NCBI RefSeq assembly: GCF_019175365.1
Contig: NZ_CP059572.1
Location: 6,696,001-6,760,000 of the forward strand
Reading direction: 5' to 3'
DNA: 64,000 bases
From: Actinomadura graeca
GTDB lineage: Bacteria > Actinomycetota > Actinomycetes > Streptosporangiales > Streptosporangiaceae
Shown: in pieces, positions 8,357 through 17,445 of the stretch
Layout: every line of letters begins with the position of its first letter
Position numbering within the stretch: position 1 is the first letter of the stretch
The notes under the pieces: generated by a model
Databases searched by the model: none
Seen by the model: the letters and a program-made list of their open reading frames with translations, nothing else
Told to the model about the DNA's origin: nothing
Made by a program: the position numbers and the translations under genes

Positions 8357-9001
8357 ATGGCGGAGCCCATGTGCCCGCGATGCGCGGGCCCGGTGAGCGC
8401 GCCCAGCCTGTGGTCGAGCGACTGGGTGTGCGGCGTGCACGGCCCGGTCCTGCCGAGGCAGCCGTCGAAACGTCCCGGCCCCGAGGGGCTCGCCGCCGCG
8501 GTGCACGACGCGCGCGTCCCCGTCTGGGTGCCCTGGCCCCTTCCGCTGGGCTGGCTGGTCACCGGCTTCGTCACCGTCGGGGACGACCGCAGCGGCGCGC
8601 GGGCCGCCGCCGTCGCCGTCTCGGGGCCCGGCCTGCTCAGCGGCCCCGCCGACATGGTGGTGATCGCCGAGGAGCCGGGGATCGGCCTCGGCGCCCACTA
8701 CGCCGGGCTGGAGGGCAGCGACCCGGGCGAGGTGTTCGACGGGAGCCCGCCGCACGTCAAGCTCGACGTCAGCGGCCCGGCGGCGACCTGCGGGCACTCG
8801 GTCTCCATGTGGGCGGTCGCCGCCGAACCCGACCGCGCCGCCTATGTGGGCGAGGCGATGGGCAACTGGCTGTGGACGGTGCTGTGGCCCGCCGAGGCCG
8901 GGGTGCTCATGCTGGAGCAGCAGAACCTCCTCGACCTGCGCGAGCCGGGCATGGACCTGGACCTGCCCTTCGGCGCCCACTGCCCCCGCCTCGACCTCTA
9001 G
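8357..9001 (+). CDS. DUF6758-type actinobacterial protein
   Basis: The 214-residue protein opens with a CPRCAGPV zinc-ribbon-like half and a WVCGVHGPVLP second half, giving cysteines that could hold one metal. A conserved WVPWPLPLGWLVTGF segment and a hydrophobic core follow. I recognise it as the DUF6758 family of actinomycetes, with no known function. Its TAG stop overlaps the TAG of the convergent membrane-protein gene within CTAG at 8998-9001. ATG 8342 is an alternative start five codons upstream. Confidence 0.75.
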   Translation: MAEPMCPRCAGPVSAPSLWSSDWVCGVHGPVLPRQPSKRPGPEGLAAAVHDARVPVWVPWPLPLGWLVTGFVTVGDDRSGARAAAVAVSGPGLLSGPADMVVIAEEPGIGLGAHYAGLEGSDPGEVFDGSPPHVKLDVSGPAATCGHSVSMWAVAAEPDRAAYVGEAMGNWLWTVLWPAEAGVLMLEQQNLLDLREPGMDLDLPFGAHCPRLDL

Positions 9002-10287
9002 CCGCCCGGTCCGCCCCGGGACGCGCCGGTGCCGATCGACGCCTCCCGCCACCCCTCCGCGAGCTGCTCCACCGAGGTCGGGACGCCGAGGCTCAGGGTG
9101 GCCCCGCCCATCGTCAGCGACAGGCTGGACACGCCGTAGCCGACCGCGGCGCTCGCCATCATGCAGATCATCGCCAGAGCCGCCGCGGACGGCATCAGCC
9201 ACGGCTGCCCCGCGAACGGCGCGGCCACGAACGCCACGATCGTCCCGAACAGCGTGCCCGCCAGGACGAGGCCCGCGAGATGCAGGACCTCCTCGCCCGC
9301 CCGCCGTCCCCGGAACGCCAGGCGCATCCCCACGCCGAGCATCGGCGCCGCCGCCCCCAGGCCGATGATCGCCAGCAGGACCCGCCACCAGGCCGGGCCG
9401 TCGAGACGGTGGGTCAGCACGACCGACGGCGCCCACACCAGCCCGATGCCGATGGCCAGGGCGCGCAGCACGCCCACGCCCACCCGCAGGGCCGCGGGGT
9501 TCTCCGGACGGGATCCGGCGCCGCCGCCCGGCCCGTCCCACCTGTCCCCGGACTCCGGGGGCGCGCCCCAGTCGTGCGACGCGGCGACGTACTGGAACGC
9601 CATCGCCGCGTTGACGGCGCCGTTCACGAGGTCGTCCCAGGGCACCGGCCCGGCGGGCTCACCGGAGCTGACGCGCATGAAGGCGCCGTCGGCGGCGACG
9701 ACCCGCTCGGCGAACCACTCCAGGGACGCCACCGGCTCGGCCAGCTCCGCGAGGATCCCGGGACGCCCGGCGGGGCCGCCGCCTCCCCGGTACAGCGCCT
9801 TCGCGAACTCCCACTCGTAGTCCAGGAGCGGCACGTGCCGCAGGACGGCGCTCATCCGGGGCGAGTAGAGCACCGACGACGCCAGGATCACGTCCGTGGC
9901 CCGCTGGATCCGTCCCAGCGCCTCCTGGGCCGGTCCCTCCAGGTCGTCCGGCCGGAGATAGACGCCGGGCGCGAGGCCGCGGGCCCGGCGGCGGCTGCCC
10001 AGCCGGAGGCTCACCGCGCCCACGGCGACGAACAGCGCGCCGATCGCCGGCACCATGAGCGCCGTGCACGCCGCCGCCTCGACCACCTCCGGCAGGCCGC
10101 CCGCGGCGACCGCCCACGCCCCCAGCGCCACGGACACGCCCGCCGCGGCCAGCCGGGCCGGGGACGGGCGCGCGAGGTACCAGTCGATGCTCGCGGGCGA
10201 CCGCCCGGCGAACCACGGCTCCCGCAGCCGGTGCCGCTTGTGCCGGGGCAGGCCGGGCCAGGCCGAGATGCGGGCGGCTCCGGTCAT
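8998..10287 (-). CDS. Large uncharacterised membrane protein
   Basis: The 429-residue protein has two N-terminal membrane helices (about 45-95). A roughly 160-residue soluble middle follows (YLRPDDLEGPAQEALGRIQ, LLDYEWEFAKALYRG), then four or more C-terminal helices (about 275-400). The middle segment shows helical periodicity and a DYEWEFAK patch reminiscent of coiled signalling or pore-scaffold proteins, but I do not recognise a family. The stop shares bases with the convergent DUF6758 stop. It is divergent from the PHP gene by 147 bases. Confidence 0.75.
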   Translation of the reverse strand: MTGAARISAWPGLPRHKRHRLREPWFAGRSPASIDWYLARPSPARLAAAGVSVALGAWAVAAGGLPEVVEAAACTALMVPAIGALFVAVGAVSLRLGSRRRARGLAPGVYLRPDDLEGPAQEALGRIQRATDVILASSVLYSPRMSAVLRHVPLLDYEWEFAKALYRGGGGPAGRPGILAELAEPVASLEWFAERVVAADGAFMRVSSGEPAGPVPWDDLVNGAVNAAMAFQYVAASHDWGAPPESGDRWDGPGGGAGSRPENPAALRVGVGVLRALAIGIGLVWAPSVVLTHRLDGPAWWRVLLAIIGLGAAAPMLGVGMRLAFRGRRAGEEVLHLAGLVLAGTLFGTIVAFVAAPFAGQPWLMPSAAALAMICMMASAAVGYGVSSLSLTMGGATLSLGVPTSVEQLAEGWREASIGTGASRGGPGG

Positions 10288-10434
10288 CGGTGTCCGCTCC
10301 TTCCGGAGGCGAAACTGATCACCGAGAAGGTAGTCCTGGGCGTGAAATCCGAAAAGTCACGCCCTGTCCCAATCGGCGAATCGGGACGGGTCGCGCCGCG
10401 CCGCCGGACGCGGGGGACCGGTACAAAGGAGCAC

Positions 10435-11280
10435 ATGCGGATCGACCTGCACAGCCACAGCGACGTCTCCGACGGCACCCGCCCGCCCGCCGAGGTCGTC
10501 CGGCGCGCCCGGGCGAACGGCCTGGACGTCCTCGCGCTCACCGACCACGACACCGCGGGCGGCTGGGACGAGGCCATCGCCGCGCTGCCGGACGGCCTGA
10601 CCCTCGTCCCCGGGATCGAGCTGTCATGCCAGGAGGACGGCCGCAGCCTGCACATGCTCGGCTACCTGTTCGACCCGTCCGACCCCGAGCTGGCCGCCGA
10701 GCTGGCCCGCATCCGCGACGACCGTGTCGTCCGCGCCCGCGCGATGGTCGACCGGCTCCGCGACCTCGGCGTGGACGTCACCTGGGAGCAGGTCCGCGCC
10801 CTCGCCCGCGGCGAGGCCGTCGGACGCCCCCACATCGCCCGCGCCATGGTCGACGCGGGCGCGGTGCGGACGGCCGACGAGGCGTTCGGCCCCCGGTGGA
10901 TCGCCCAGGGCGGCCGCGCCTACGCCGAGCGGTACGCGCTCGACCCCGAGCGGGCGATCCGGCTCGTCCGCTCGGCGGGCGGCGTGTGCGTCCTCGCGCA
11001 TCCCCGCGCCCGGCGCCGCGGATACGTCTTCGCGGACGAGGTGATCGAGCGGCTCGCCGCCGCCGGGCTCGCCGGGATCGAGGTCGACCACCCCGACCAC
11101 GACGCCCGCGACCGCGCCGACCTGCGCGGCCTCGCCGCGTCCCTCGGCCTCGCCGTCACCGGCTCCAGCGACGACCACGGCGCGCCGACCGGCGACCGCC
11201 TCGGCGCCGAGACCACCGCGCCCGGGGACTACGAGTCCTTGATCGCCGTGGGCCCCGACCGGGTCCGCAAATCGCGGTAG
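10435..11280 (+). CDS. PHP-domain phosphoesterase
   Basis: The 281-residue protein carries the four PHP metal motifs: DLHSHSDVSDG at the N terminus, LTDHDTAGG near residue 34, VLAHPRA near 190, and SSDDHG near 245. PHP enzymes hydrolyse phosphoesters using a trinuclear metal site; close relatives act on nucleoside bisphosphates or RNA ends. AAAGGAG sits four bases before the ATG. The next gene starts one base after the stop, so the two form an operon. Confidence 0.9.
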   Translation: MRIDLHSHSDVSDGTRPPAEVVRRARANGLDVLALTDHDTAGGWDEAIAALPDGLTLVPGIELSCQEDGRSLHMLGYLFDPSDPELAAELARIRDDRVVRARAMVDRLRDLGVDVTWEQVRALARGEAVGRPHIARAMVDAGAVRTADEAFGPRWIAQGGRAYAERYALDPERAIRLVRSAGGVCVLAHPRARRRGYVFADEVIERLAAAGLAGIEVDHPDHDARDRADLRGLAASLGLAVTGSSDDHGAPTGDRLGAETTAPGDYESLIAVGPDRVRKSR

Positions 11281-11281
11281 G

Positions 11282-11992
11282 GTGCGTGGCGTGGACGCGC
11301 GCATCGAACAGGTGGTGACGTCGGGGACGCTGACCCTGGACGACACCGAACACGACGTCGAGGCCAACACCTACATCGTTGGCGACGACGACGAGGTCAT
11401 CGTGATCGACCCGGCCTTCGACGCCGAGGCCATCCTCAAGGAGGTCGGCGACCGCGAGGTCATGGCCGTCCTGCTCACCGACGGCAACGAGCACCACCTC
11501 GAAGTGGTGCTGGAGGTCGCCGCCGCGGGCGAGGACGACGAGGAGAACTGGGCCCCCATCGCGCTGCACCGCGCGGACCGGCTCCTCTGGCGTGACTACT
11601 TCGGCCGCCTCGCCAAGGAGGAGGACGACGAGGACGACGCCAAGGCGCTCCGGGCCCTTGAGCCGGACATCTGGCTGGAGGACGGCGGCATCTTCGAGAT
11701 CGGCGAAGCCCAGCTGGAGATCGTGCACACCCCGGGCCACACCCCCGGCAGCGTCAGCGTCATCAGCGAGCAGCTCGGCGTGCTGTTCGCGGGCGACACC
11801 CTGCACCGCGGCCGTCCCGGCTCCATCGGCGGCGTGTACGAGGACATGCGCAAGCAGCTCAACTCCATCGGCGCCCTGCTCACCCCGCTCCCCAAGGACC
11901 TGCGGGTCCTCCCCGGCCAGGGCGAGGAGACCACGGTCGGCGAAGAGGACGCCCGCTGGGAGACGTGGGGCTCGCTCGCCCAGGACGACTGA
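11282..11992 (+). CDS. Metallo-beta-lactamase-fold protein with degenerate metal site
   Basis: The 236-residue protein has the MBL fold (YIVGDDDEVIVIDPAFD, HTPGHTPGSVSV, VLFAGDTLHRG). It aligns with small actinobacterial hydrolases that normally carry THxHxDH. Here that motif reads TDGNEHH at 66-72, so the first two histidines and the aspartate are gone. The late GHG histidine is GQG. The HTPGH histidine and GDT aspartate remain. A normal two-zinc site is therefore unlikely. It follows the PHP gene by one base. The start could also be the GTG nine bases downstream. Confidence 0.88.
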   Translation: MRGVDARIEQVVTSGTLTLDDTEHDVEANTYIVGDDDEVIVIDPAFDAEAILKEVGDREVMAVLLTDGNEHHLEVVLEVAAAGEDDEENWAPIALHRADRLLWRDYFGRLAKEEDDEDDAKALRALEPDIWLEDGGIFEIGEAQLEIVHTPGHTPGSVSVISEQLGVLFAGDTLHRGRPGSIGGVYEDMRKQLNSIGALLTPLPKDLRVLPGQGEETTVGEEDARWETWGSLAQDD

Positions 11993-12067
11993 CGCGGCAC
12001 CCTCCGCCCCGGCCGGACCCGCAGGCGGAGCCGTGCCCGGACCGGACGACGGAGAGGGAACCCGACC

Positions 12068-12996
12068 GTGGGGGCCGAGCAACTGGGACTCGAAGGCATG
12101 CCCCAGCGCCTGTACACCTGCACGCCGTCCCGGCTGAACACCTGGCTGGACTGCCCGCGCCGCTACCGGATGACCTACCTCGACCGCCCGATGCCGCCCA
12201 AGGGCCCGCGCTGGGCGCACAACAGCGTCGGCTCCAGCGTCCACAACGCCCTCGCCGCCTGGTGGCGGCTGCCCGAGCCCGGCCGCACCCCCGAGGCCGC
12301 CGGGACCCTCCTCGTCCGGGGCTGGCTGACCGACGGCTTCCGCGACGAGGCCCAGTCCGCCGAATGGCGCGAACGCGCCCGCGAGATGACCGAGCGCTAC
12401 GTCGCCACCCTCGACCCCGCGGACGAGCCGCTCGGCGTGGAGCGCACCGTCGCCACCCGCACCGGCCGCATCGCCGTGTCCGGCCGCATCGACCGCCTCG
12501 ACGCCCGCGGCACGGAACTCGTCGTCGTCGACTACAAGACCGGACGGCACGTCCTGACCTCCGACGACGCCCGAGGCTCCCTCGCCCTCGCGATCTACGC
12601 GGTCGCCGCGTCCCGCGTCCTGCGCCGCCCCTGCCGCCGCGTCGAACTGCACCACCTCCCCACCGGCGACGTCGCGGTCTGGGAGCACACCGACGAGTCC
12701 CTCCAGCGCCACCTCCGCCGCGCCGAAGGCATCGCCGCCGAGGCGTCGGCCGCCGACGACGCCTACCGCCGGGACCTCCCGCGCCCCCGCCAGGGCGACG
12801 GCCTCCCGGTCGACCACACCCCCCACGACGACCTGTTCCCCCGAATCCGGGCGCCCTCTGCTCCTGGTGCGACTTCGCCCGCCACTGCCCCGAAGGCCGC
12901 GAAGCCGCCCCCCGCAAAGACCCCTGGGCGGCGTTGCCGGACGCAATCCCGACGCGTAGCGAGCCGCCAGGCGAGCGAAGCGGGCCGGGGCTGTGA
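12068..12996 (+). pseudogene. RecB-like PD-(D/E)XK nuclease, frameshifted near 12838-12842
   Basis: The intact part, from GTG 12068, has an N-terminal CPRRYR cysteine, GRIDRLD, and a VVVDYKTG catalytic motif of RecB-type Cas4-like nucleases. After LFP the frame runs off into arginine-rich shadow sequence. The expected C-terminal Fe-S cysteines (CSWCDFARHCPEG) instead appear in the next frame and end at 12996. A run of five C at 12838-12842 would keep one frame if it were six. This is either a true one-base deletion, a homopolymer sequencing error or, less likely, programmed frameshifting. The repaired product is about 309 residues. Confidence 0.8.
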
Positions 12997-13004
12997 AACA
13001 CGGT

Positions 13005-14207
13005 CTAGGCGTCCAGGACCAGGCGGCGGGCTAGCGTGGCGATGGGTTCGACCGTCCCGGCCTCGTAGTTGCTGAGGACGACGATGACCCAGCCGCTTGC
13101 GGGCACGATGTCCAGCGAGGTGGAGGCGCCGAGGAGGTTGCCGCCGCCGTGGCCGTGGACCCACCGGCCGTGGCTCAGCGAGGTCACCGGCCCGTATCCG
13201 GCGAACCCGGCGGACGACGGCGTCGGCGGGTTCCTGGGCGGCAGGGGGACCTTCGCCCCGAGCATGAGGTCGGTGTACGGGGCGTCCAGAAGGTCGTCGT
13301 CCAGCAGGGCGTGGGCGAAGCGTTCCATGTCCGCGCAGGTGGCGTGGGAGTCGCCCGCGGGAAGCCCGATGAACAGGCCCTTCTCCAGGTTGTCGGTCCG
13401 GTGGGGCTCGCCCGGGTTCCTCGCGTAGGGACGGGCGATGCGCGGGTCGGAGCGGCATTGCGGCTTGGTGTGGAAGGCGCTGTCGCGCATCCCGGCGGCC
13501 TCGAAGACGTGCTCGGCCACGTAGTCGTAGTACGGGCGGCGGGACACGGCGGCGATGATCGCTCCGAGCAGGCAGACGGCGGCGTTGCTGTAGAGGTGCC
13601 CGGCGCCCGGCGGGAAGGCGGGCCTGGTCTTGCGGATGAAGTCCACGGTGCCGTTGAGGACCGCGTCCGCGCTGGTCCAGGTCATGGACTCCTCGGGATA
13701 GCCGGGGAGCGTGAAGACGTCGCCGAGGCCGGACGTGTGGGTGAGCATGTGGTGGATCGTCACTTTCGTGGCGACTTCTGGTGGGAAGCCGTCGAGGTGG
13801 GCGCCGACCGTGTCGGTGTAGGACAGCCTCCCCTCCTGGACGAGCCGGTGGACCGCGGTCGCGGTGAACAGCTTGGTGACCGAGGCGAGCGCGAAGCGGG
13901 TCTCTGGGCCGTTGCGGACGCCCGCCGCCTTGTCGGCCATTCCGTGGGAGCGGCTCAGTACCGTCCTGCCCTGGCAGGTCAGCAGCAGTGATCCGGAGAA
14001 CCGGTCCTCGGCGGCCAGGTCCGCGACGAGCCGGTCGAGCGCTCCTCCGGGCCTGAGGTCGCGGGGGATCCGGCCGGGCGCGGACGCGGCGGCGGTGCCG
14101 GTGGGCGTCGCGGCGACGCCCCCGGACACGACGGTGCCGCCGAGGGCTTTGAGCGCGGTCCGCCGTGACGGCCGCATGGGGGAGGGCGAGGGGCTGTGAT
14201 CGGTCAT
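13005..14207 (-). CDS. Tat-exported serine hydrolase (beta-lactamase/transpeptidase-like)
   Basis: The 400-residue protein begins with a twin-arginine signal, RRTALKALGG, followed by an alanine-rich segment. The mature part is a class C beta-lactamase/DD-peptidase-fold hydrolase with SVTK (SxxK nucleophile), YSN and HGHGG as the third motif. Relatives include esterases, D-aminopeptidases and penicillin-binding proteins; true beta-lactamase activity cannot be assumed. ATG 14207 was chosen over TTG 14219; ATG 14177, just before the twin arginine, is also possible. Confidence 0.87.
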   Translation of the reverse strand: MTDHSPSPSPMRPSRRTALKALGGTVVSGGVAATPTGTAAASAPGRIPRDLRPGGALDRLVADLAAEDRFSGSLLLTCQGRTVLSRSHGMADKAAGVRNGPETRFALASVTKLFTATAVHRLVQEGRLSYTDTVGAHLDGFPPEVATKVTIHHMLTHTSGLGDVFTLPGYPEESMTWTSADAVLNGTVDFIRKTRPAFPPGAGHLYSNAAVCLLGAIIAAVSRRPYYDYVAEHVFEAAGMRDSAFHTKPQCRSDPRIARPYARNPGEPHRTDNLEKGLFIGLPAGDSHATCADMERFAHALLDDDLLDAPYTDLMLGAKVPLPPRNPPTPSSAGFAGYGPVTSLSHGRWVHGHGGGNLLGASTSLDIVPASGWVIVVLSNYEAGTVEPIATLARRLVLDA

Positions 14208-14249
14208 GGGGGCATGCAACAGCGCGGCGCGTTTCCCCGCTGTAAGCCC

Positions 14250-15125
14250 TCAGCGGAGAGCGCGTTCGGCCTTGGCCCAGAAGGCGAGGAGGGCGCCGGC
14301 CGTGGTCTCGGGGGCCTCCACGGCGGGGGAGTGGGCGGCGCTCGGGATGACGACCTTCGCGGCGCCCAGGCGGTCGGCCATCGCGGCCTGGGCGCGGGGG
14401 TCCCAGACGTCGTCGTCCTCGCCGTAGAGGACGAGGATGGGCAGCGGGCCCTCCTCGGACTGCTTGGCGAGCTCGTCGACGCGGTCGGGGGCGGTGAGCA
14501 GCTCGCGGGCCATGCAGACCAGGCCCGCCTCGGAGTTGCCCAGCGTGCGGGCCTTCAGGAAGTCGATGATCTCGGGGCCGACGCCGCGGCGGGTGTAGTC
14601 GGGTTCGAGGCCGATCGTCCAGATCGCCTTGAGACCCAGCTCGGGGATCGCGTCGCGCAGGGCGCGGGCGCGGGCCGCGGCCGGGCCGGTGACGGCGCCC
14701 GGACCCGAGCTCATCAGGGTGTAGGACACGGGCAGCGCGCCCGACAGGACGGCCTCGCGGGTGATCAGGCCGCCGAAGGAGTGCCCGACCAGGTGGACGG
14801 GGTCGGGGCCGAGGACGTCCAGGAGGGCCGCGATGTCCTCGCCGAGGGCGGCGCGGCCGTAGGCGGACGGGTCGTCGGGGCCGTCGGACTCGTACTGGCC
14901 GCGCATGTCGATCGCGACGACGCGGCGGCCGGACGCGGCGAGGGTCTGCAGGACGGCGAGGAAGTCCTCCTTGCTGCCGGTGTAGCCGGGCACCAGCAGT
15001 GCGGGGCAGCGCTCGGTCGCACCCGAACCAGGGAGGGCCTCCAGCGCGGCGAACCGGCCGCGGGGGGTCTCGATGATCGTCCGGTTAACACCGGGGGGCA
15101 GGGTCAGGAACCGGGGCGTGCTCAC
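14250..15125 (-). CDS. Alpha/beta hydrolase
   Basis: The 291-residue protein has the oxyanion-hole region VPGYTGSKEDF, the nucleophile elbow VGHSFGG, an acid in YGEDDDVWD, and a histidine in SAAHSPAVE. These form a complete Ser-Asp-His triad. There is no signal peptide, so it acts in the cytoplasm, probably on an ester or lactone. GTG 15125 is chosen because the sequence upstream is unconserved. It starts 69 bases from the divergent GDPD gene and lies 42 bases upstream of the serine hydrolase on the same strand. Confidence 0.87.
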   Translation of the reverse strand: MSTPRFLTLPPGVNRTIIETPRGRFAALEALPGSGATERCPALLVPGYTGSKEDFLAVLQTLAASGRRVVAIDMRGQYESDGPDDPSAYGRAALGEDIAALLDVLGPDPVHLVGHSFGGLITREAVLSGALPVSYTLMSSGPGAVTGPAAARARALRDAIPELGLKAIWTIGLEPDYTRRGVGPEIIDFLKARTLGNSEAGLVCMARELLTAPDRVDELAKQSEEGPLPILVLYGEDDDVWDPRAQAAMADRLGAAKVVIPSAAHSPAVEAPETTAGALLAFWAKAERALR

Positions 15126-15194
15126 AGGGGGCCACCATACTAAATGGGGACCGGCGGACACGGGTCGTGATCGCGCGGTGGTAGCGTCCACCTC

Positions 15195-15896
15195 GTGGAT
15201 CCGAAGCCGGCCGTCTCGGCCCACCGGAGGGACGAAGCGGGCGTGTCCGGGCTCAAGGACGCGGTCGAGTCCGGGGCCGAGTACGTCGAGATCGACGTGC
15301 GGCGGACGGGCGACGGCAAGCTGGTCGTCCACCACGACGCGCGGCTGGGGGGGCTGCCGCTGAACCGGCTCTCCTACGAGCGGGTGGAACGGCTCGCCTC
15401 TCGGCCGGTCCCGCTGGTCGGCGAGGCCATGGAGATCATCGCCGGCCGGGCCCGGGGGCACCTGGACCTCAAGGAACGCGGCTGCGAGCACGAGGCGGTC
15501 GGGCTGGGCCTGGAGGCGTTCGGGCCGGACGGGTTCGTCGTCACCACCCGCGAGGTGGCCTCCCTCGTCGAGATCAAGACGCGGTTCCCGCAGGTCAAGA
15601 CCGCCCTGTCGGTGGGCAGGGGGCTGCTGGAACGCGGGGCGGCGCGGGACTTCGCGCCGCTCGGGCTGATCCGCCGGGCCGGTGCGGACATGGTCGCGCT
15701 GAACCACCGGCTGGCCCGGGTCGGGGTGCTGCGGCAGTGCGCACGGGCCGGCTTCCCCGCCATGATCTGGACGGTGAACGCCGAGCCGCTGATGCGGCGG
15801 TTCCTCGGCGATCCGCGCGTGGCGGTGCTGGTCACCGACCATCCGGGCGCCGCCCTGGCGATGCGCGACACGGGCCGCGACACGCGCCGGGGCTGA
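15195..15896 (+). CDS. Glycerophosphodiester phosphodiesterase
   Basis: The 233-residue TIM-barrel protein has AHRRDE at the N terminus in place of the usual AHRG. It then has EIDVRRTGDGKLVVHHD and LDLKERG, which supply the metal and catalytic residues. GDPDs hydrolyse glycerophosphodiesters to glycerol-3-phosphate and an alcohol. No export signal is visible, so it is likely cytoplasmic. The start is GTG 15195. It is convergent with the DEAD-box helicase gene. Confidence 0.87.
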   Translation: MDPKPAVSAHRRDEAGVSGLKDAVESGAEYVEIDVRRTGDGKLVVHHDARLGGLPLNRLSYERVERLASRPVPLVGEAMEIIAGRARGHLDLKERGCEHEAVGLGLEAFGPDGFVVTTREVASLVEIKTRFPQVKTALSVGRGLLERGAARDFAPLGLIRRAGADMVALNHRLARVGVLRQCARAGFPAMIWTVNAEPLMRRFLGDPRVAVLVTDHPGAALAMRDTGRDTRRG

Positions 15897-15954
15897 CCGC
15901 GGGGCGACAACCGCGAGACCTGGCGGACGTCTCGCGGTTGCCGGACGGAACCGG

Positions 15955-17445
15955 TCAGGCGCTCTGCGACGCCTCGCCGCGCTCGGCGGCGGGCTTGCCG
16001 GCGCGGGTGCGGCGGCGGGTGCGGCTCCGCTTGCGTTCGGTCGCGACCGCGTCCACGACCTTGGCCTCCGCGGCGGTCTCGGCCTCCGCGGCGCCCTCCA
16101 CGGGCTTGCCCGCGCGGGTGCGGGCGCGCTTGCGGTTGCGCGGACGGGGCCGCTCGCGGTCCCGGTCCCGGTCGCGGTCGCGGATGTGGGTGCGGGTCTT
16201 GCCGGTCTCGCCGATGTCCTCCAGCTCCTCGGCGTCCAGCCCGGCGCGCTCGTGGCGCTGGTCCTTGGGCAGCTTGCCCTTGGTGCCGGCGGGGATGCCG
16301 AGCGACTCGAAGAAGTGCGGCGAGGTGGAGTAGGTCTCCTCCGGGGCCGCGAACGGCAGGTCCAGCGTGCCGTTGATCAGCTTCCAGCGGGTGAGGTCGG
16401 CCCAGTCGACGAGCGTGACGGCGACGCCCTCCTTGCCCGCGCGGCCGGTGCGGCCGATGCGGTGCACGTAGGTCTCGGCGCTGTCGGGGCACTCGAAGTT
16501 GACGACGTGGGTGACGTCGTCGACGTCGAGGCCGCGCGCCGCGACGTCCGTGGCGACCAGCACGTCGATCTTGCCGTTGCGGAACGCGCGGAGCGCCCGC
16601 TCCCGCTGGCTCTGCCCGAGGTCGCCGTGCACGGCGGCGGCGTCGAAGCCGCGCTGCGCGAGGTCGGCGGCCACTCGGTCGCAGGCCCGCTTGGTCTGGC
16701 AGAAGACCATGGTCAGCCCGCGGCCCTCCGCCTGGAGCAGCCGGGCCAGCATCTCCGGCTTGTCCATCTGGTGGGCCTGGAAGACGTGCTGGACGACCTG
16801 CGGCGTCGCGTCGGACTCGGCGTGCGCCTCGGCCCGGACGTTGGTCGGGCGGGTGAGGTACCGGCGCGACAGCGCGACGATCTCGCCCGGCATGGTCGCC
16901 GAGAACAGCATCGTCTGCCGCTGCGCGGGGATCCGCTCGATGATCCGCTCGATGTCGGGCAGGAAGCCCAGGTCGAGCATGCGGTCGGCCTCGTCCAGCA
17001 CCAGCACGCCGACCTGGGAGAGGTCGAGGTGCTTCTGCTTGACGAGGTCCAGCAGCCGGCCCGGCGTGCCGACGACGACCTCGACGCCGTCGCGCAGGGC
17101 GCTGATCTGCGGCTCGTACGCGCGGCCGCCGTAGACCGACAGCACGCGGGTGCCGAGCTTGCCACCGGCGACGAGGAGGTCGTCGGTGACCTGGAGAGCC
17201 AGCTCGCGGGTCGGCGCGACGACGAGCGCCTGCGGCTTGCGGCCGCCGTGCTCGATGCGCTGGAGCAGCGCGGCGCCGAAGGCGAGGGTCTTGCCGGTGC
17301 CCGTGCGGGCCTGGCCGATGATGTCGTGGCCGCCCAGCGCGATCGGCAGGGCGAGCTCCTGGATGGGGAACGCGTCGACGATGCCCTCGGCTCGCAGGGC
17401 ATCGGCTATCTCGGGGACGACCCCGAGTTCATGAAAGGTAGTCAG
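15955..17445 (-). CDS. rhlE: DEAD-box RNA helicase (RhlE-like)
   Basis: The helicase core shows the Q motif (FPIQELALPIALGG), Walker A ARTGTGKT, DEAD in VLVLDEADRMLD, SATMP and HRIGRTGR. A long basic tail (about 400-496) repeats RTRAGKP / RTRRRTRAGKP and should bind RNA. The core begins FHELGV right after a strong TGGAGG (17455-17460). The best-spaced codon is CTG at 17443-17445, a rare start; an ATG at 17538 would add an unconserved arginine-rich extension. It sits upstream of TetR/DUF3107 as in mycobacteria. Confidence 0.92.
   Translation of the reverse strand: MTTFHELGVVPEIADALRAEGIVDAFPIQELALPIALGGHDIIGQARTGTGKTLAFGAALLQRIEHGGRKPQALVVAPTRELALQVTDDLLVAGGKLGTRVLSVYGGRAYEPQISALRDGVEVVVGTPGRLLDLVKQKHLDLSQVGVLVLDEADRMLDLGFLPDIERIIERIPAQRQTMLFSATMPGEIVALSRRYLTRPTNVRAEAHAESDATPQVVQHVFQAHQMDKPEMLARLLQAEGRGLTMVFCQTKRACDRVAADLAQRGFDAAAVHGDLGQSQRERALRAFRNGKIDVLVATDVAARGLDVDDVTHVVNFECPDSAETYVHRIGRTGRAGKEGVAVTLVDWADLTRWKLINGTLDLPFAAPEETYSTSPHFFESLGIPAGTKGKLPKDQRHERAGLDAEELEDIGETGKTRTHIRDRDRDRDRERPRPRNRKRARTRAGKPVEGAAEAETAAEAKVVDAVATERKRSRTRRRTRAGKPAAERGEASQSA

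Noticed and set aside
11156..12946. A 596-codon minus-strand frame over the MBL-fold and RecB-like genes.
   Set aside because: Low-complexity shadow translation; the opposite strand carries recognisable family motifs and proper starts.
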